64,000 nucleotides of DNA, taken from contig NC_026656.2 in the NCBI RefSeq assembly GCF_000004075.3, positions 2,418,001 through 2,482,000 on the forward strand, read 5' to 3'. Positions within the stretch are counted from its first letter, which is position 1; each line of letters starts with the position of its first letter. The notes below the pieces were generated by a model. The model saw only the letters and a list, made by a program, of their open reading frames with translations. It did no database searches and was not told the origin of the DNA. Source of the stretch: Cucumis sativus. Lineage: Eukaryota > Streptophyta > Magnoliopsida > Cucurbitales > Cucurbitaceae. Below are positions 35,885 through 48,650 of this stretch, one piece after another. Both the position numbers and the translations under genes were made by a program.

Positions 35885-38800
35885 CCTTGTAGTTATTGGG
35901 TTTTTATCCTTTTTTTATGTGAATTAAATTATGTTTTATTTTAGTGGTCCAAATAATTATTTTATTTTATTAAAAGGAAGTCATAAAAAGTTAATAATTA
36001 TAATATAAAAAAAATGGCTTAGATTTAAAAAGTAGTTCAAAAGCTGGAAAGCAAATTAAATAACAATAATTATTCTGAAAAAAGGCAAAAATAAATACCA
36101 GGAATATGGTAGTTACTTCCTATTCATATCTGACTACTTTTTAATCATTACTTTCTTTTTATTTTTAAAATAAAGCTCACTTACATAAATACTATTTTTC
36201 TTCTTCTTCTTTTTGCCTATATTAATTTTATTAAGAAAACGTAGAGAACAAAATACAGTTAATATGAAGGGAAAAAGAAACAAAAACTTCTACCAATCAC
36301 AAAAGTGAAAAAAATATATGTATGTGTAGGAACGTATAGACATCGTATGATCATATAAAAATAAGATATGGAAATTATTTTGATTTTATTACAAAAGCAA
36401 CCAAAAGTTTACAAAAAAGCAAAAGTGATTCTTCAATGATATCGTAAGGTTGAATGGGACCAAATATTTGATGATGACAATCACAAAGTTTGAATTTGAA
36501 AAGAAAAAATATTTAATTTTTTTCTCCCCTTAGATTTCATCTTCTTATGAGCCAAAAGGTAATTCAATCAGATCTGAATTGATGAAATAATCCTATGCTT
36601 CGTTTCAAACCTTTTTGCCCTTTTCCTTTTGTTTCCCTTTTCATAATTCATATTTAAAGCGCTCTTTTAAAAATACTTCTTTTTTTTTTTTTTTTTCTTT
36701 CAACTCTCAAATATTATAATTTAAAATTAAATTTATTTTTTCAAAGCCTAAATTTTGATATCTAGTAATCAAATTGAAATAAAAACTCAAAACTAAGAAA
36801 CTAACAATTTAATCCCTTCAAATTTAATAATCAAATAAAAGTAGGCCAACAAATAATTCTCCAAAAAAATCACAACTTCAATTCTTGGATAGGCATTTTT
36901 CATTCGCATTAAAATACATCTAGTTTTGTAAATAACAAAATTAATCAAGAATAAGAATAAAACAAATTATTTGCACATCACTAAAAAAATCAATACCTAC
37001 GAAAATTTAGATTTTATCAACTTTATCACTTTTTACAATTCTTCCATTAAAATTTGTTCTTACCCACCTCTCAAACTTGTTTGTTATATAAAAATAATAA
37101 TAAGAAAATTTGTCACAAATAGCAAAATTGACAAAACATTTACAACATATAACGAAATTTCTATATTCTATCGACTCATTATAAATAATAGACACTCATT
37201 ATAAAAATTCATCCATCTCTATTGTTGATATAATCCAAAATTTTATAACTTTGTAAATATTTTAATTTATTTTACTATTTTTAAAAATATTATAATAATA
37301 GTAGTAATAATAGAAAAGCATGCTCATGCACATTTTTTTAAATAGATTATTCTTTTTTTCAAAAGTAGATGCAACTTTTAGATATATATTAATTCCAACT
37401 TTTAGATAAACATTACAAGTTATCCATTTTTTTAAGGAAAACCTTTTTCCTATGGAAAATGATTGAGAGTAAGAAAAGTTGGTCAGAATTACTTTGTGTA
37501 ATTGAAAAGGAGACTTACTTTCTTGTATATCGTAAATTTTTAAAAATAAATGGAAGAGAGAGAGAATGTTGATTTATTTTCAACAAATTTGAAAAAAAGC
37601 AATTTTTTGAAAAATACTTTTTCTCTGTCAATGGATGAAAAGTTTGGTTCATTTTATCCAGTATTTTTTACAAAATTTTATAATTTAGAAAAAAATTGAG
37701 TGTAATTAAAGCTGTGTTTGAGTGGTTTTGTTTTATAAAGTGTTATATTTTTTAATAAAACCTTTATTTTAATTTAAATAGAGGTAGTGAAATAAATCAA
37801 TTACGTTGAAAAAAACAAATGAATTTAAATTTTTTAAAGTTTCCTATTAAAGCATGGACGGAGAAATATAATTTTTTATCTTAAAATTTGTTATATAAGT
37901 ATTGTGTGAATTTAACTATGTTTTGTTGACATAAAAATTATTCTAAAATTTCAAACCAATGATAATGATAAGTTGGAATCACCATTTTTTTCTTTCAAAA
38001 TTTCACTTATTTTATATTAGAAAAACCAATCTTTTAATTAAGTTTTACATATTTTTATCAATTATCATTGAATAAAAAAATAACAAAAATATAGCAAAAT
38101 TTCCAATTTATTAGGTAAATTGATAAAATATAAAATTATATATATATATAGATATATAACATAATTTCTACATTTTGAAAAATGGAAGCAATGTAACTAA
38201 GAGTTTGAAAACTCATATTTCTTGTAGGTAAGCTGTCGAGAGTCTCTCAAATTCATCACATAACCATTTACTTCTATCATTCACAAATTAGTCTTATCAT
38301 AATGCGTTTTTAAAACACATCTTTTATAACAAAATCTATAAATTGTAAAGTATAAGCAAAATGTTAAATAGGAAGATAACAATGTACGACCATATAACTT
38401 TTTAGAATTAATGTTTATTTTTAATAACCCGAATAATTAAAGTTCAATTATAGTATTTTTGAGACCTATCATTTAACTTCAAAGAGAAAAATATATATCT
38501 TTTAAGAATAAAGCAATAATGCATGGTAATATCGTTGTTAATAATTGTCTTTTGTGTAGACCATGACTAACACATCATTGAGATGTTTTATCATAGACTA
38601 AGATGAAACGATCATAGTTAGTGATAATTCGAGGTAGAATAGTTAAGAAAAAAACAAATATAATTAAATGAAAATATATTTGGTCAAGTAAAATACATAT
38701 CAATGAAAATTTTCAACACCTAATATAGCCGAGTGATTTTCAGAGATGATTTTTAAAAAGTCACTATGATGCATGTTTTGAATTTTTTTATTAGATATAA

Positions 38801-39794
38801 ATACTTTCTTTTGGTCAAGTCAAATATCATAAACAAAACTATGTATTAGTACCAAAAATTGTACTAATTTAGACATAAGATCCATTAATTTTAAGAATAG
38901 TAATAAATATTTGGTTAATTAGGTTTAGAATATAGAAAAATAAATTAAAATATTTAAAAAATATAAAAAATTAAAATTTATGATGAAATTTTGTGTAACT
39001 ATTTTTATATAATACCAAACTTTGCTACGTAGATTGGTACCAAAATTCCTCCAAAGGAAGTATGAACAATTATTACATAATTATTTACAAGTGAGTTAAA
39101 TAAAACAAAATAAAAGGAGAAAAATGAAAAACTACTATTTATCTTATTTATATATTTTTTAATTTAAAAATGATACTGTAAGCTTATAAAAGCTTAACTT
39201 ATTTTGATTTATAAATAGGGTAAAAAGTCGTGTTTAACAAAAATAAATGTATATTTTTCTATATTATGTATTACAGTGATCTTATTTATGAGTATGATAG
39301 ACGAAAAATCTAACCGACTTATTAAACCAAAGTCTGTTAATTAGAAAACGAGAGGAGAAAAGTTTCAAATCAATAATTTTAAAAGAATATTTATAAAGGT
39401 TGAAATTATTCTACCAATCTTTACTCATCATCATTGATGGATTCCGGTCAATTTTTTTAAAAAAATCATTGATGATCCTCCCTTAATTCGAAAATTCCGT
39501 TGTTGAAATCCCTTGTAAAGTTACGTAGTGTAATTAAAAAAAAAACAAATAAATAAAAAGGACAAAAGGGTATAGTTTAAGTAAAAAGGTAATAAAATAC
39601 TAAATGGAGAAAATTCCATAGAATTCCACCCAAAATAATAAAAAAAGAAAAAAGAAAAAGCCTCGAAATTGGAGCCAATTTTGTTAAATTATTTGAAAAG
39701 AAAAGAGAAAGGGAAGAAAGTTCAAACGGGAATTGGATTCTGCCGCACCGGCTCAAAGCTAAGATCACACCACTGCTGGTACAACTAACACTAC

Positions 39795-40658
39795 CTCTCT
39801 CTCTCTCTCTACTTTGCTTTCACTCAGTTTAATCCTCCATTCCACCAACTAGATCATTCATTCTCACCTTCCTCTCTCTAGAATTTTCCAGGGTTTCTCT
39901 CTCTCTCTCCCCCTTCATATGGAATTGTAAATTCCACCAAAATCTTTGGACTCTCTTTCAATTTCTGCATTCCATTCTCTTTTATTTATTCCATTTCAGT
40001 TTATCTTTCTCTTTCTATCTTCGTTCCCGCGTAACTGGTGAGTCTTTTGGATTCTTTTTCCGCTTCTTGTTTTATATTCTGCGTGGAAGAATCTTATTGT
40101 TTGGCTATTTTTGTTGTTTGAAATTCATGGTATCTTGTTAAGAACGCAGTCTGTGTTTTTTCCTGAATTTCTGCTGGTTTCTTGAATATTGGAGTTTCTT
40201 TTTTGCCTCTCGATTTGTGTTTGATTTGTTGAGTTTGGAAATGGGTTGGAGTTTGTAATCGGATTAGTGTTTGGAGTGACTCTGTTCGTTGACTAATGAT
40301 TTATGGTTCGAGTAGTGTTTGGTTTGTAACTTTGAACGATCTGTTTTGGAATAAGCCCAGCGGTGCGTCTTTGATTTTGATCTTAGTGGGTTTGGTTTGA
40401 CTTTCTCAACCCAGTTTTTTTTTTCCTTGGAAAGTTGGGGAAATGGGATATTATTATTATTTTATTTTAGCCAGGAACAGGGTGGATTGGAAACACGTGG
40501 TTTTTAGCTTCTATGATCTGTAATTATATGATGAAATACTTGGGATTATTCTATGTTTCTTTTTTTCTTTCTTTTTATTTTTTATTTTTTGAATTTTCTT
40601 CTAAATCAAATTTAATTTGTTTTTCCCGATTATAAGAAAATAACGTTTCTGTGTGCAG
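39795..40658 (+). promoter_or_regulatory. VAP 5' UTR with CT microsatellites and a leader intron
   Basis: CT runs at about 39797-39810 and 39897-39910 (GAGA-type elements) lie in a pyrimidine-rich leader. A leader intron is likely from 40038 (CTG/GTGAGT) to 40658 (GTGCAG), leaving a leader exon of about 70 bases before the ATG at 40728. Such CT-rich leaders are common in plant genes; the transcription start is not determined. Confidence 0.55.
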
Positions 40659-40727
40659 AGTAATTGTTTCCCAGGCTTTGGATGCAGAAGTATTAATTTT
40701 GAATTTGGTGTATTGTGAGGAAGAGAC

Positions 40728-43700
40728 ATGAGTACGAAACTCTTGCATATCCAGCCTAAGGAATTACAATTCTTATGTAAGTGCATTACTAGTAATACTA
40801 GTCATTGCTTGCTTTTTGAAAAAGAATTGATGTAAAGTACCTTGCTACTTTCAGTTGAATTGAGGAAACAAAGTACGTGCACAGTTCAACTATCCAATAA
40901 TACCCATCATCATGTTGCCTTTAAAGTATGAACAACCTTCTTTTCTTTTTGTTCATCTCTTGTTTCTTTGATAATTCATATGATTTTTCATGTCATGTGT
41001 GCAATGTTATTATTATGTTTGGCAGGTTAAAACTACGTCTCCTAAGAAATATTGTGTTCGACCAAATGTTGGGATAATTTTGCCAAAATCAACATGTGAA
41101 TTTTCAGGTACATTCTTTATAATTTTCTTCTAATCTAACATATTTGGCCACCTGGGACATTTGATTCCCGGTCCCCCAGAAACAAAAAAGAGAGTGTTTC
41201 TAGATATTTTAACGAAGTTACTACCATGATGATTGACGTTTCAATGAAGTTGATTCTTCCATCTAGTACTTGACATGTACAGTATCTGATCGGCTCAATG
41301 TCTTTCTTTAGTTGAATCAAAATTATGAGGACTATCTGGAAAGTTTTAAAAGGGAAATTTGAGAACATATCACTTTAGTGTTTTGAGGAATAAAAACTAA
41401 GAATGTCTAATATCATGTCATGATTCAATCCTGCATTTAACAACTATTTCTCCCTTACAGTTTCTTTTAGGAAGACTGTGCAACTGTCTTACTGTAATAC
41501 TTGCGTCCTTTTTTTTTCTTTGCTTTTGTTCTTGTTTTTCCTAAAAAGAAAACCTAAACCTGGAAGTTGGCTGTGTATTGTTGCTTTTCCTCCTCTTTTT
41601 AGAAGCTAATTTCTTCTATGATTCTGACGTAGTTATAATGCAAGCTCAACGGGCTGCCCCACCTGATATGTTATGTAAAGACAAGTTTTTAATTCAAAGC
41701 ACAATCGTTCCTTCAGGGATAACAGAAGAGGACATCACTGCAAGTATGGTAAGTTTTTTGGATACATTCAGCTTTCATGCCTTGGGTTTTGAACTGTTTA
41801 CATTTCTTTCCAGTTTTCAAAAGATGGAGGCAAATATATTGAAGAGGATAAGCTCAAAGTGGCGCTCATTAGTCCGCTGAATTCCCCAATACTCTCGCCT
41901 TCTGATGGAGCATTGGACGCTAGAATGGATGACGTTATGAAATTGAATGAAGATAGTGGACCATTAAGTGATGGGATGGACACCAATGAAACCCCAAAGC
42001 TGAAAGATCAAAATGGTGCATCAGATGAGGTACTTCCCTCCGTGGTTCCAATCCTAAGATATCAAAATGGACTATCAAATGAGGGCATGACCCATGAGGC
42101 TTCAAGATTCAAAGATGATTTTGTTGCATTGAAGGGGGAGCGGACCATTGAAGCTTTAAAGCCATCTGATCAAAATGGAGCATTCAGGGAGGAGGTTCTG
42201 CCTCATGAGTTTTCAAGACTGAAGGATCCAAATGAAACATCAAAGGAAGAGCTACCTCGTGAAGCATTAAAACCGAGAGATCAAAATCGAGCATTAAAGG
42301 AAGAGGAGTTGAGTGTTGAATCACCAACAAAAAAAGTTCAAAATGGTGCACTGAAGTGGGGAGCCTACGGAAGTTCACATCTGGAGAATCCAGTACCAGA
42401 CACAAAAGTAAGAAAAAACTTTCCTTATCAAATTTGATGATATACTGACTAATTTTTGTTGTTCTAAGAAATTTTTGGAGCCAGAGGTCTCTTTATAGTA
42501 ACCTCTTCCACATTTCCTAGGGAGGGTGCCTTATCTTTTCCTTGTTTTTCCCAGTAGAAAGTGTTTCTTTTCTAGAGAGAAAAAAAAAAATTGTAGTAGG
42601 AAACTGTAGATCGTGTCATGATTTAGGCATTGTTCAATTTGAGATTTTCAGTTTCCTGTGCATCGGCTTCTAGAACATTGAAGTTTTTCTCTTGTGCATC
42701 AGTTTCCTGAGGATGCGGATGAATCCCTAGAGCTAAACAATAGCATGTCAAGATTACAAAAGACTGCTGAGATAAAGCAAGGCACAGAATTGGAACCTTT
42801 GAAACTGAAAAAAGCTGAACAGCTACAGTTAGTTAAGGACATTGATGAGATGAAATCGAAGCTACATGAAATTGAATTAAAGCTTGGAGAGGTGATTTTT
42901 TATTGCCTTTTGTGCTTTTCTCGTTCTTGTGCTGCCTTTAAGCTATTATTGAAAATCTGATCATTGAGATTGTTGATCCTCACCTAATTCAATTAAGAAA
43001 TAGGACTGTGATTGATTTTTAATTTTGTTGATGCGCATGCGTATTCAATTTATCTATGAACTTACCATAACAGTTGATTTGTAGAAAGAACCAGTGACCT
43101 ATGTCAAACAACTTTTAGATAAAAAACTGAAATTTATTCAGAAAAAGAGAGCTTGTTAAATCATCATTTGACCCTAAAGCTTAAACTAGTGGGTTATGGT
43201 AAATTTTATTATACAAACACTTAAACACTCTTACCCACTTTTGGGCTTGAAATTTTGTAGATGGCCGAATGAATAGAAATTAATATTATGTGGAGAGAAA
43301 ATGACATTACACCTATAGAAGGGAGGGGAGGAGAGGGGAGGGGAGGGGAGGGCGACGAGTTCTCCCTAAAAATCTTTGTAGAATATTAAGAAAATCACTC
43401 CCAAAAGAATTAGTTCTGAAACCATTAGAAAGAAATCTTCATAAAGAAGCCAAAAAATCAAGCCTTGTCCCGAAAATGATCAAGAATCTTATATGCCGTT
43501 TGAAAGTTTGCACTCTGTTTGTTAAAACAATTTCCTGATGAGATTCATTTTACCCTGTTGCAAATTGCACTCCCTGAAATTTGTTAAACTTGGTTCATTT
43601 GCTAATTCATTTGGATGTTCAGTAATGCAACTTTTGTGGTTGATTTTGATTTTTCACTGCATCTAGATAAGCTTGGTTTTGTGATACAGGTTGATTCTTA

Positions 43701-44822
43701 AAATTTGTTTAAACTTGGTCTCAGTTGCCGGTTATCATCTGTTTTTTTTCCTTTTCCCTTCGAAGTTTGCAATGTTTTTCCTTAATTAGATGAAGAATTA
43801 GGCGAGGGCTTCCTTTAATCATAATCATCTCAGTACCCAAGAAATGAAATGTTGATGGAAAGGAAAGAAACTACTTCACTAATATTCATTTTTCATTTGC
43901 CGTATTATTGTACTTTTTATTGACCAACACAATTGTTAATATGTTTTTTTGCCACATCATTTAATAGGCTCAAGGTACCATTTCAATGCTGTCTGAAGCG
44001 AGGAGATTAAGTGCTCAAGAAGTGAAAATCTTGAAGGAGAAATTGGTAACTTCCTGGACCTTATTTTTCTGTTAGTGGATGTTCTTCTTCCATGTTAGAG
44101 TCTTATGATGTCCATTTGATATTCAAGCCTTGCCACCTCAAGGGACCCTAATATTAGGGAGATTAGGTACCTTTTTCCCCAGCCGTAAGGATTGGAGATG
44201 TATTCAAGGTACTAGGTTGAAACTTCTCGCTTGAAAATTTGAAATCGTTACTGTCTCACTTTGGAGTGGTTGAAGTCCTCTCAGGGTGTACGGGCCTCTC
44301 AGTTTTAGTTGGTGGAATGGGATATTATGGCCCACGGGGCTCTAACTATAACAGATTAACTCAGCGCCCCAGCACCACCTCCTTACAATTTAGTTTGAGG
44401 TGTACTAATACTAATGCAAAGTAGAAGGAATAGAGTGCCTAAATGTCTGTTGTCCCATCAAGAAAAAATAGTGCAGGGGTAGCTTTAGTGGAGCCATCCC
44501 AAAAGTAATATTGTTATTTAGTTCACTTGTTTTGATCTTTTTGGACACTCTGCTCTCAGAAATTCATTCTTAACTGTACTTGTGCTTCCGGATTTTGTAT
44601 ACTATTGGATTTCAGCTGGTTTCTCAATAGCTGCATTCATGGTTTCTCTCACTTCCATTTCTTCTATCATTACTTCTCGTGACTCGGTGTTTTATCTTAC
44701 TATTTTCTCAGCTGGAACTGAGTAGGAGGGGCAGGGCGAGCAATCAAGTCGGTTTTCCTCCTTTGTTTATCTGTATGGTGGCGTTAATTTGCATTGTGTT
44801 CGGATTCGTTTTGCACCATTGA
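40728..44822 (+). CDS. Vesicle-associated protein (VAP27 family, VAP2-2 type)
   Basis: VAPs are tail-anchored ER proteins that bind FFAT-type partners and tether the ER to other membranes or the cytoskeleton. Eight coding exons, 40728-40776, 40855-40925, 41026-41107, 41633-41748, 41814-42407, 42703-42891, 43968-44045 and 44712-44822, join in frame to 429 aa. Residues about 5-123 are the MSP domain: LLHIQPKELQFLFELRKQST, TSPKKYCVRPNVGIILPKST, then VIMQAQRAAPPDMLCKDKFL. Residues 124-304 are an acidic, Gln/Asn-rich linker with degenerate repeats. Residues about 320-398 form a coiled coil, and 409-427 (PPLFICMVALICIVFGFVL) a single membrane anchor ending HH. It is longer than the Arabidopsis VAP2-2 I recall (386 aa), the extra length being in the linker. 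A broken copy of the 3' half lies downstream. Confidence 0.92.
41990..42365 (+). repeat. Degenerate coding repeat in the VAP linker
   Basis: About six loose units of 17-25 residues share the pattern LK-x-DQNGA-x-(K/R)EE-x-LP-x-E-(A/S). Examples are LKDQNGASDEVLP, LKPSDQNGAFREEVLPHEFS, LKDPNETSKEELPREALK and VQNGALK. All are in one exon and in frame. Confidence 0.65.
43153..43315 (+). repeat. Dispersed repeat (intron copy 2) in VAP
   Basis: TGTTAAATCATCATTTGACC, then CTAAAGCTTAAACTAGTGGG, CCACTTTTGGGCTTGAAATT and GGAGAGAAAATGACATTA. These follow the order of the copy at 26468-26705. The same plus orientation is seen in both. Confidence 0.55.
43321..43352 (+). repeat. GGGGA-type G-rich tract in VAP intron 6
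   Basis: Seven G runs of 2-4 bases separated by single A or GA, all on the coding strand, in otherwise AT-rich DNA. The pattern meets the usual formula for a G-quadruplex. Confidence 0.85.
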
Positions 44823-45999
44823 AGTGTAAGGTGGGGAGGAGATGAGATGAGGATTGCAGAAAATATGTAAAGAAAAATATTTTACTTATGTAGATAGATC
44901 AGTAGCTAGTGCGGTGTGTTGTCAATAAGATGCACATTTTGATTTTGGGCACTGGAAGTTTGCTGCTCTTAGTATGCAATTCAGATTTTGGGTATAAATC
45001 TAACACGATGCTCATCTGCTTTTACCAATGTTTGAAGATGAGTTGTGATGGTTGACCAAATGTTGGGTTTCATATTGGTCTTCTTTTCTCTCTTTTCCCT
45101 TTTTCTTTTTGTGATTTGTTTCTGAGTTAGTCTATGTGCTGATTCTAACCGAAATTTTGAACTTTTTTTTTTTTTGTATTGGAAAGTCATACTTGTTCAG
45201 TTGTGTTCTAATATGAGCATTTTTGGTCTTCTATGAATATGATTTGGAGTATCTTTTGAATTGATGTTATTAGGTAGAGGGATTTTAAAACAAGAAAATT
45301 TTGTGGGGACTTGTAAGAAGCTATAGTTATTATTACTAGTAGTAGAATACAATTAAATAATTATTTATAAATATCTATTCTAAAGTTGGTCCTTAAATTT
45401 ATACTTTTAAAAAGGCTCTATTTTGTTATCATTTTATTTTATATTTCTTGGTCTTTTAAAATGAGTTTATAAGGAGGAATTGTTATGAATAGTTACAGAA
45501 TATGGTAAAAATAAATTTAAATAAATTATAGGAAGTTTGATGAATTAATTTGGTTATATTTTGTAGATAGTTTTAATATTCTGAAATATTTTGTTTATAA
45601 ATAATATAATATTTCCTTTTTGTTTTACTTATCTATTTTTTATTTTTTTATTCTAAAATTTGATTAATTTAAAGAAAGAAAAAAAAATAATAGTTTAAGT
45701 TTACAAAGTAACCATGACCAGGGTCTATAAACAAGATTAAAAAGCACTATACAATAAAATTAGAAAGTCTTGGAATAAAGTTGTAAGTAAACATACACAC
45801 ACACTATAAAATATTTATATTTTTTCAGGTCCATTGAAAAAGAAGGGAAGTTTTGGGGAAAAAAAAATAGGGATAAGGGGTTGTTTTAAACATTTTGCAA
45901 TAATAACAAGGATTTTATAGTAGAAAATGATCATTTTGTCTTTTAAAATCTTCATTATTATTTTTCTAAAATTATATTTTCTTCGTTTCAATCTGGAAG
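44823..45999. other. VAP 3' UTR and AT-rich spacer
   Basis: The first 250 bases are the VAP 3' UTR, identified because a diverged copy follows the pseudo-exon at 48350. After that the sequence is AT-rich without coding evidence. Confidence 0.5.
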
Positions 46000-46245
46000 A
46001 GCCTCATGGATCATTGGGAGCATTCACGCACTAAATACTCAAAAAGGAACATCAAAGAAAGATGTTCAAAATGCATTTATAGAAGAATTGAATGTTGAAT
46101 CAATATCATTGAACTGTTACTATTCATTCTCACATGGACTTCAATTTATTTCTTCTCCCTGTCTACTGTTTCAGTGCCTAATTATTGTTCTTCATTGTGT
46201 CATGAATTTAGTTATTGTTCAATTTGATCCGTGGAATTTGTCAAT
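46000..46245 (+). pseudogene. Fragment of duplicated VAP (linker exon end and next intron)
   Basis: GGAACATCAAAGAAAGATGT and GAAGAATTGAATGTTGAATC resemble the end of the VAP linker exon (ACATCAAAGGAAGAGCTA; GAGGAGTTGAGTGTTGAATC). A following GTGTCATGAATTTAGTTATTG segment resembles the VAP intron at 42616. No open frame survives. Confidence 0.5.
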
Positions 46246-46249
46246 TTGA

Positions 46250-47840
46250 TGTGTTGTGTGAATTTCTATTTCTAGTCTTTTTAGAAAGCAAAATCGGTTA
46301 AAAAAATATTTTTGATCCCAAACTTTAAAAAAAAAATAACAATTTAGTTTTCAACTTTGTTTTGTAACAATCTAATCCATGTATATTTAATTTTGTATCA
46401 ATTTAGTTCGTAAAATTTGGTAGGTAACAAATTATTCTTTGTATAACAATTTAATCTCGTGGGTAGATAAAATTCATCAAATTAATTTGATATCAATTTT
46501 TACTAAAAATTAAAAATTAATTTGAGATAGAAAAATTAACACAAAAAAAATCAAATTTCTAAACAGTCAATAGTTTTGAGATAACGTACTATTAATTTCA
46601 AAATACATTTCTTTATAAGAAAATCAAGTTTCTAACAAAATTAATAGCTTCCCTATGATTAATTTCAAAATATATTTCTTTATAAAAAGAATCAAAAAAT
46701 ATATTTTTCTTCAAAATTAATTCATGATACTTAATAGTCTTTTATGGTCATTTAAATTAAATAAAAACAATTTTAAGTATATGACAAACCAACCAAAATT
46801 ATGTATATATAAGCACTTATAAAAAAATCTAACTAAACATGTATTTAAATTTCAAACTCGTTTTAACGAAAGTGTTTAAATAAAATGTATCTTAAAAAAT
46901 ATTTTTTTTGATATTTCAATTGTACTATAAATTATTGCTTCTACACGCGTGTGGGTGTGCGTGGTTTATAAAAGAAATAGCACCTAAAACTTTGAGTTTA
47001 TCCATAATTTCTCACTTTCTTCAATTATTTTCATCTTTGACGTAGTAAAGTTCCGAACCAATAAAATGAAACATAAGTTGAAAGATTAAGGTTTTGAATT
47101 TAGGTTTCTTCAAATTTAAAAATTGAAAAGGTTGGATAACTTTTTCTAGAAAGTTGTTTTAAACAAATATCAAATACATTTCAATTTATTTTAAAAATTA
47201 AACTCTTCAAAATTAATCTAACACATTATCTAATGATTATATATTGAGACTTCAAAATTCAAAATTGATAGATGATCTTTTTGTTGCATTAAGATCTATA
47301 GATGATCTTTTTGTTGCATTTAATTGAAAGGGGAGCAAATACATTGGAAAATTAATAGCTTTCTAAAAGAAAAAGAAATTAATAATGAAGGTTTTTAAAA
47401 GACAAAAATGGTCCTAATTTTCCTACATTATAACTTTTTTTTTGGTTATTATTCTTAACAAATATGCCATAAAAAGAGTATTCTTCTTTTTTCTTTTTTA
47501 AATAATGACATTCCAAATACCTTCAACGAAGATGGTCAACAACAATAAAATTGACAAAATATAGCAAAATTTAATATTTTATTAATGATAAACATTGATA
47601 GGCATAGATAGAATATTAAAGATTTTGCTATATTTTGTAAATTTGTTAGTTTGTTTTAGCATGTATTCAAAATTTTCCAAATCATCAATCCTAATTCTTT
47701 CGGTTATTTTTTTTTACAATTTTCTTAAGTTTTGGTAGATAAACACAAGGTGACTTTAATACAATGGGTAAAGTGAGTTTGTGAAATTCCCTCAATATTA
47801 TTCTCCCCTCTCTTTAATGAATAAAAGCTATAAAAGTAAA
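46250..47840. other. AT-rich repeats between VAP fragments
   Basis: Diverged repeats only. A direct duplication of ATTAATTTCAAAATACATTT lies near 46590 and 46660. A 23-base exact duplication (ATAGATGATCTTTTTGTTGC then ATT) lies at 47268 and 47298. A copy of the small dispersed family lies near 47533-47660. No gene. Confidence 0.5.
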
Positions 47841-48650
47841 GGCTAATATTGAAGGATTATTTAAATCAAACATATCTGATCAAAGAAAGGAACTATCAAA
47901 ATTCATTAATGGAGGAGGAGTTGATTGTTGAATCATGCATTTGCATACCATCAACTGTTGAATCATTCATTCTCAAACCATCAAAGGAAGTTATCATTAA
48001 CCCTCCACCAAGAGACGTAGTGGTAACCAAAAACTTTCTTATATATATATATAGAAGGATTTCCCTGCTAGATCCCTCCTGTCCCAATAAGTGAAATAAA
48101 TAAAGGGTAGGGGTGGCTTTTAGTGGAGCCATTCAAGAAAAACCACTTCTGTTTACTTTTGTGTATTCTTTAAAGTAAATGTTGTTATCAGTTCTATTGC
48201 TTATGCTGTTAGAAATTCATTCTGAAGTGTACTTGGTGGCTCCCTTTGAATTTCAACAATGTTCTCAATAGTTGCATTCATGGTTTCTCTCACTTTTATT
48301 TCATTTTATGACTCGGTCATTCGTCTTGCTATTTTCGCAGATGGAACGTAACTGAGTAGGAGGGGTGCAGGGTGAGCAACCAGGCCGGTTTTCCTCCTTT
48401 GTTTAGCTGTATGGAAGTACTGTAAGGTGTAGATGGAGGTTGGGGAGATGAGGAATGCAGAAAACATATATTATGTAAAGAAAAGTAATTAGTTATGTAG
48501 ATAGATGTGTATGTGGTCAATAAGATGCACATTTGATTTTGGGCACCAGAAGTTTGCTGCTTTTTAAGTATGTAACTCAAATTTTGGATATAAATGTAAC
48601 GTGATGCTCATCTGCTTTACAAGTGTTTGAAGAGAAGTGGTGATGATTGG
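47840..48650 (+). pseudogene. Decayed partial duplicate of the VAP gene 3' half
   Basis: From 48081 to 48650 the sequence follows VAP 44450-45057 closely. Matches include TTTTAGTGGAGCCATTC, the shared intron phrase GCATTCATGGTTTCTCTCAC and the acceptor region TATTTTCGCAG. The last-exon copy reads ATGGAACGTAACTGAGTAGG, and both parent and copy contain GGTTTTCCTCCTTTGTTTA. The 3' UTR also matches (CAATAAGATGCACATTT, GATGCTCATCTGCTTT). Small insertions and an in-frame stop break the last exon, and the membrane-anchor coding part is mostly deleted. 47880-48000 resembles the linker exon (GAGGAGTTGATTGTTGAATC). The MSP domain is absent, so it cannot make a VAP. Confidence 0.8.

Larger units (their letters stand above)
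32460..39720. other. Gene-free AT-rich region
   Basis: About 7.2 kb with no gene I can support. Open frames here are short, AT-driven and without family resemblance. It holds a TA microsatellite, two short tandem duplications, a 50-bp direct repeat pair and several copies of a small dispersed repeat family, listed separately. The last part contains the VAP promoter. Confidence 0.65.
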
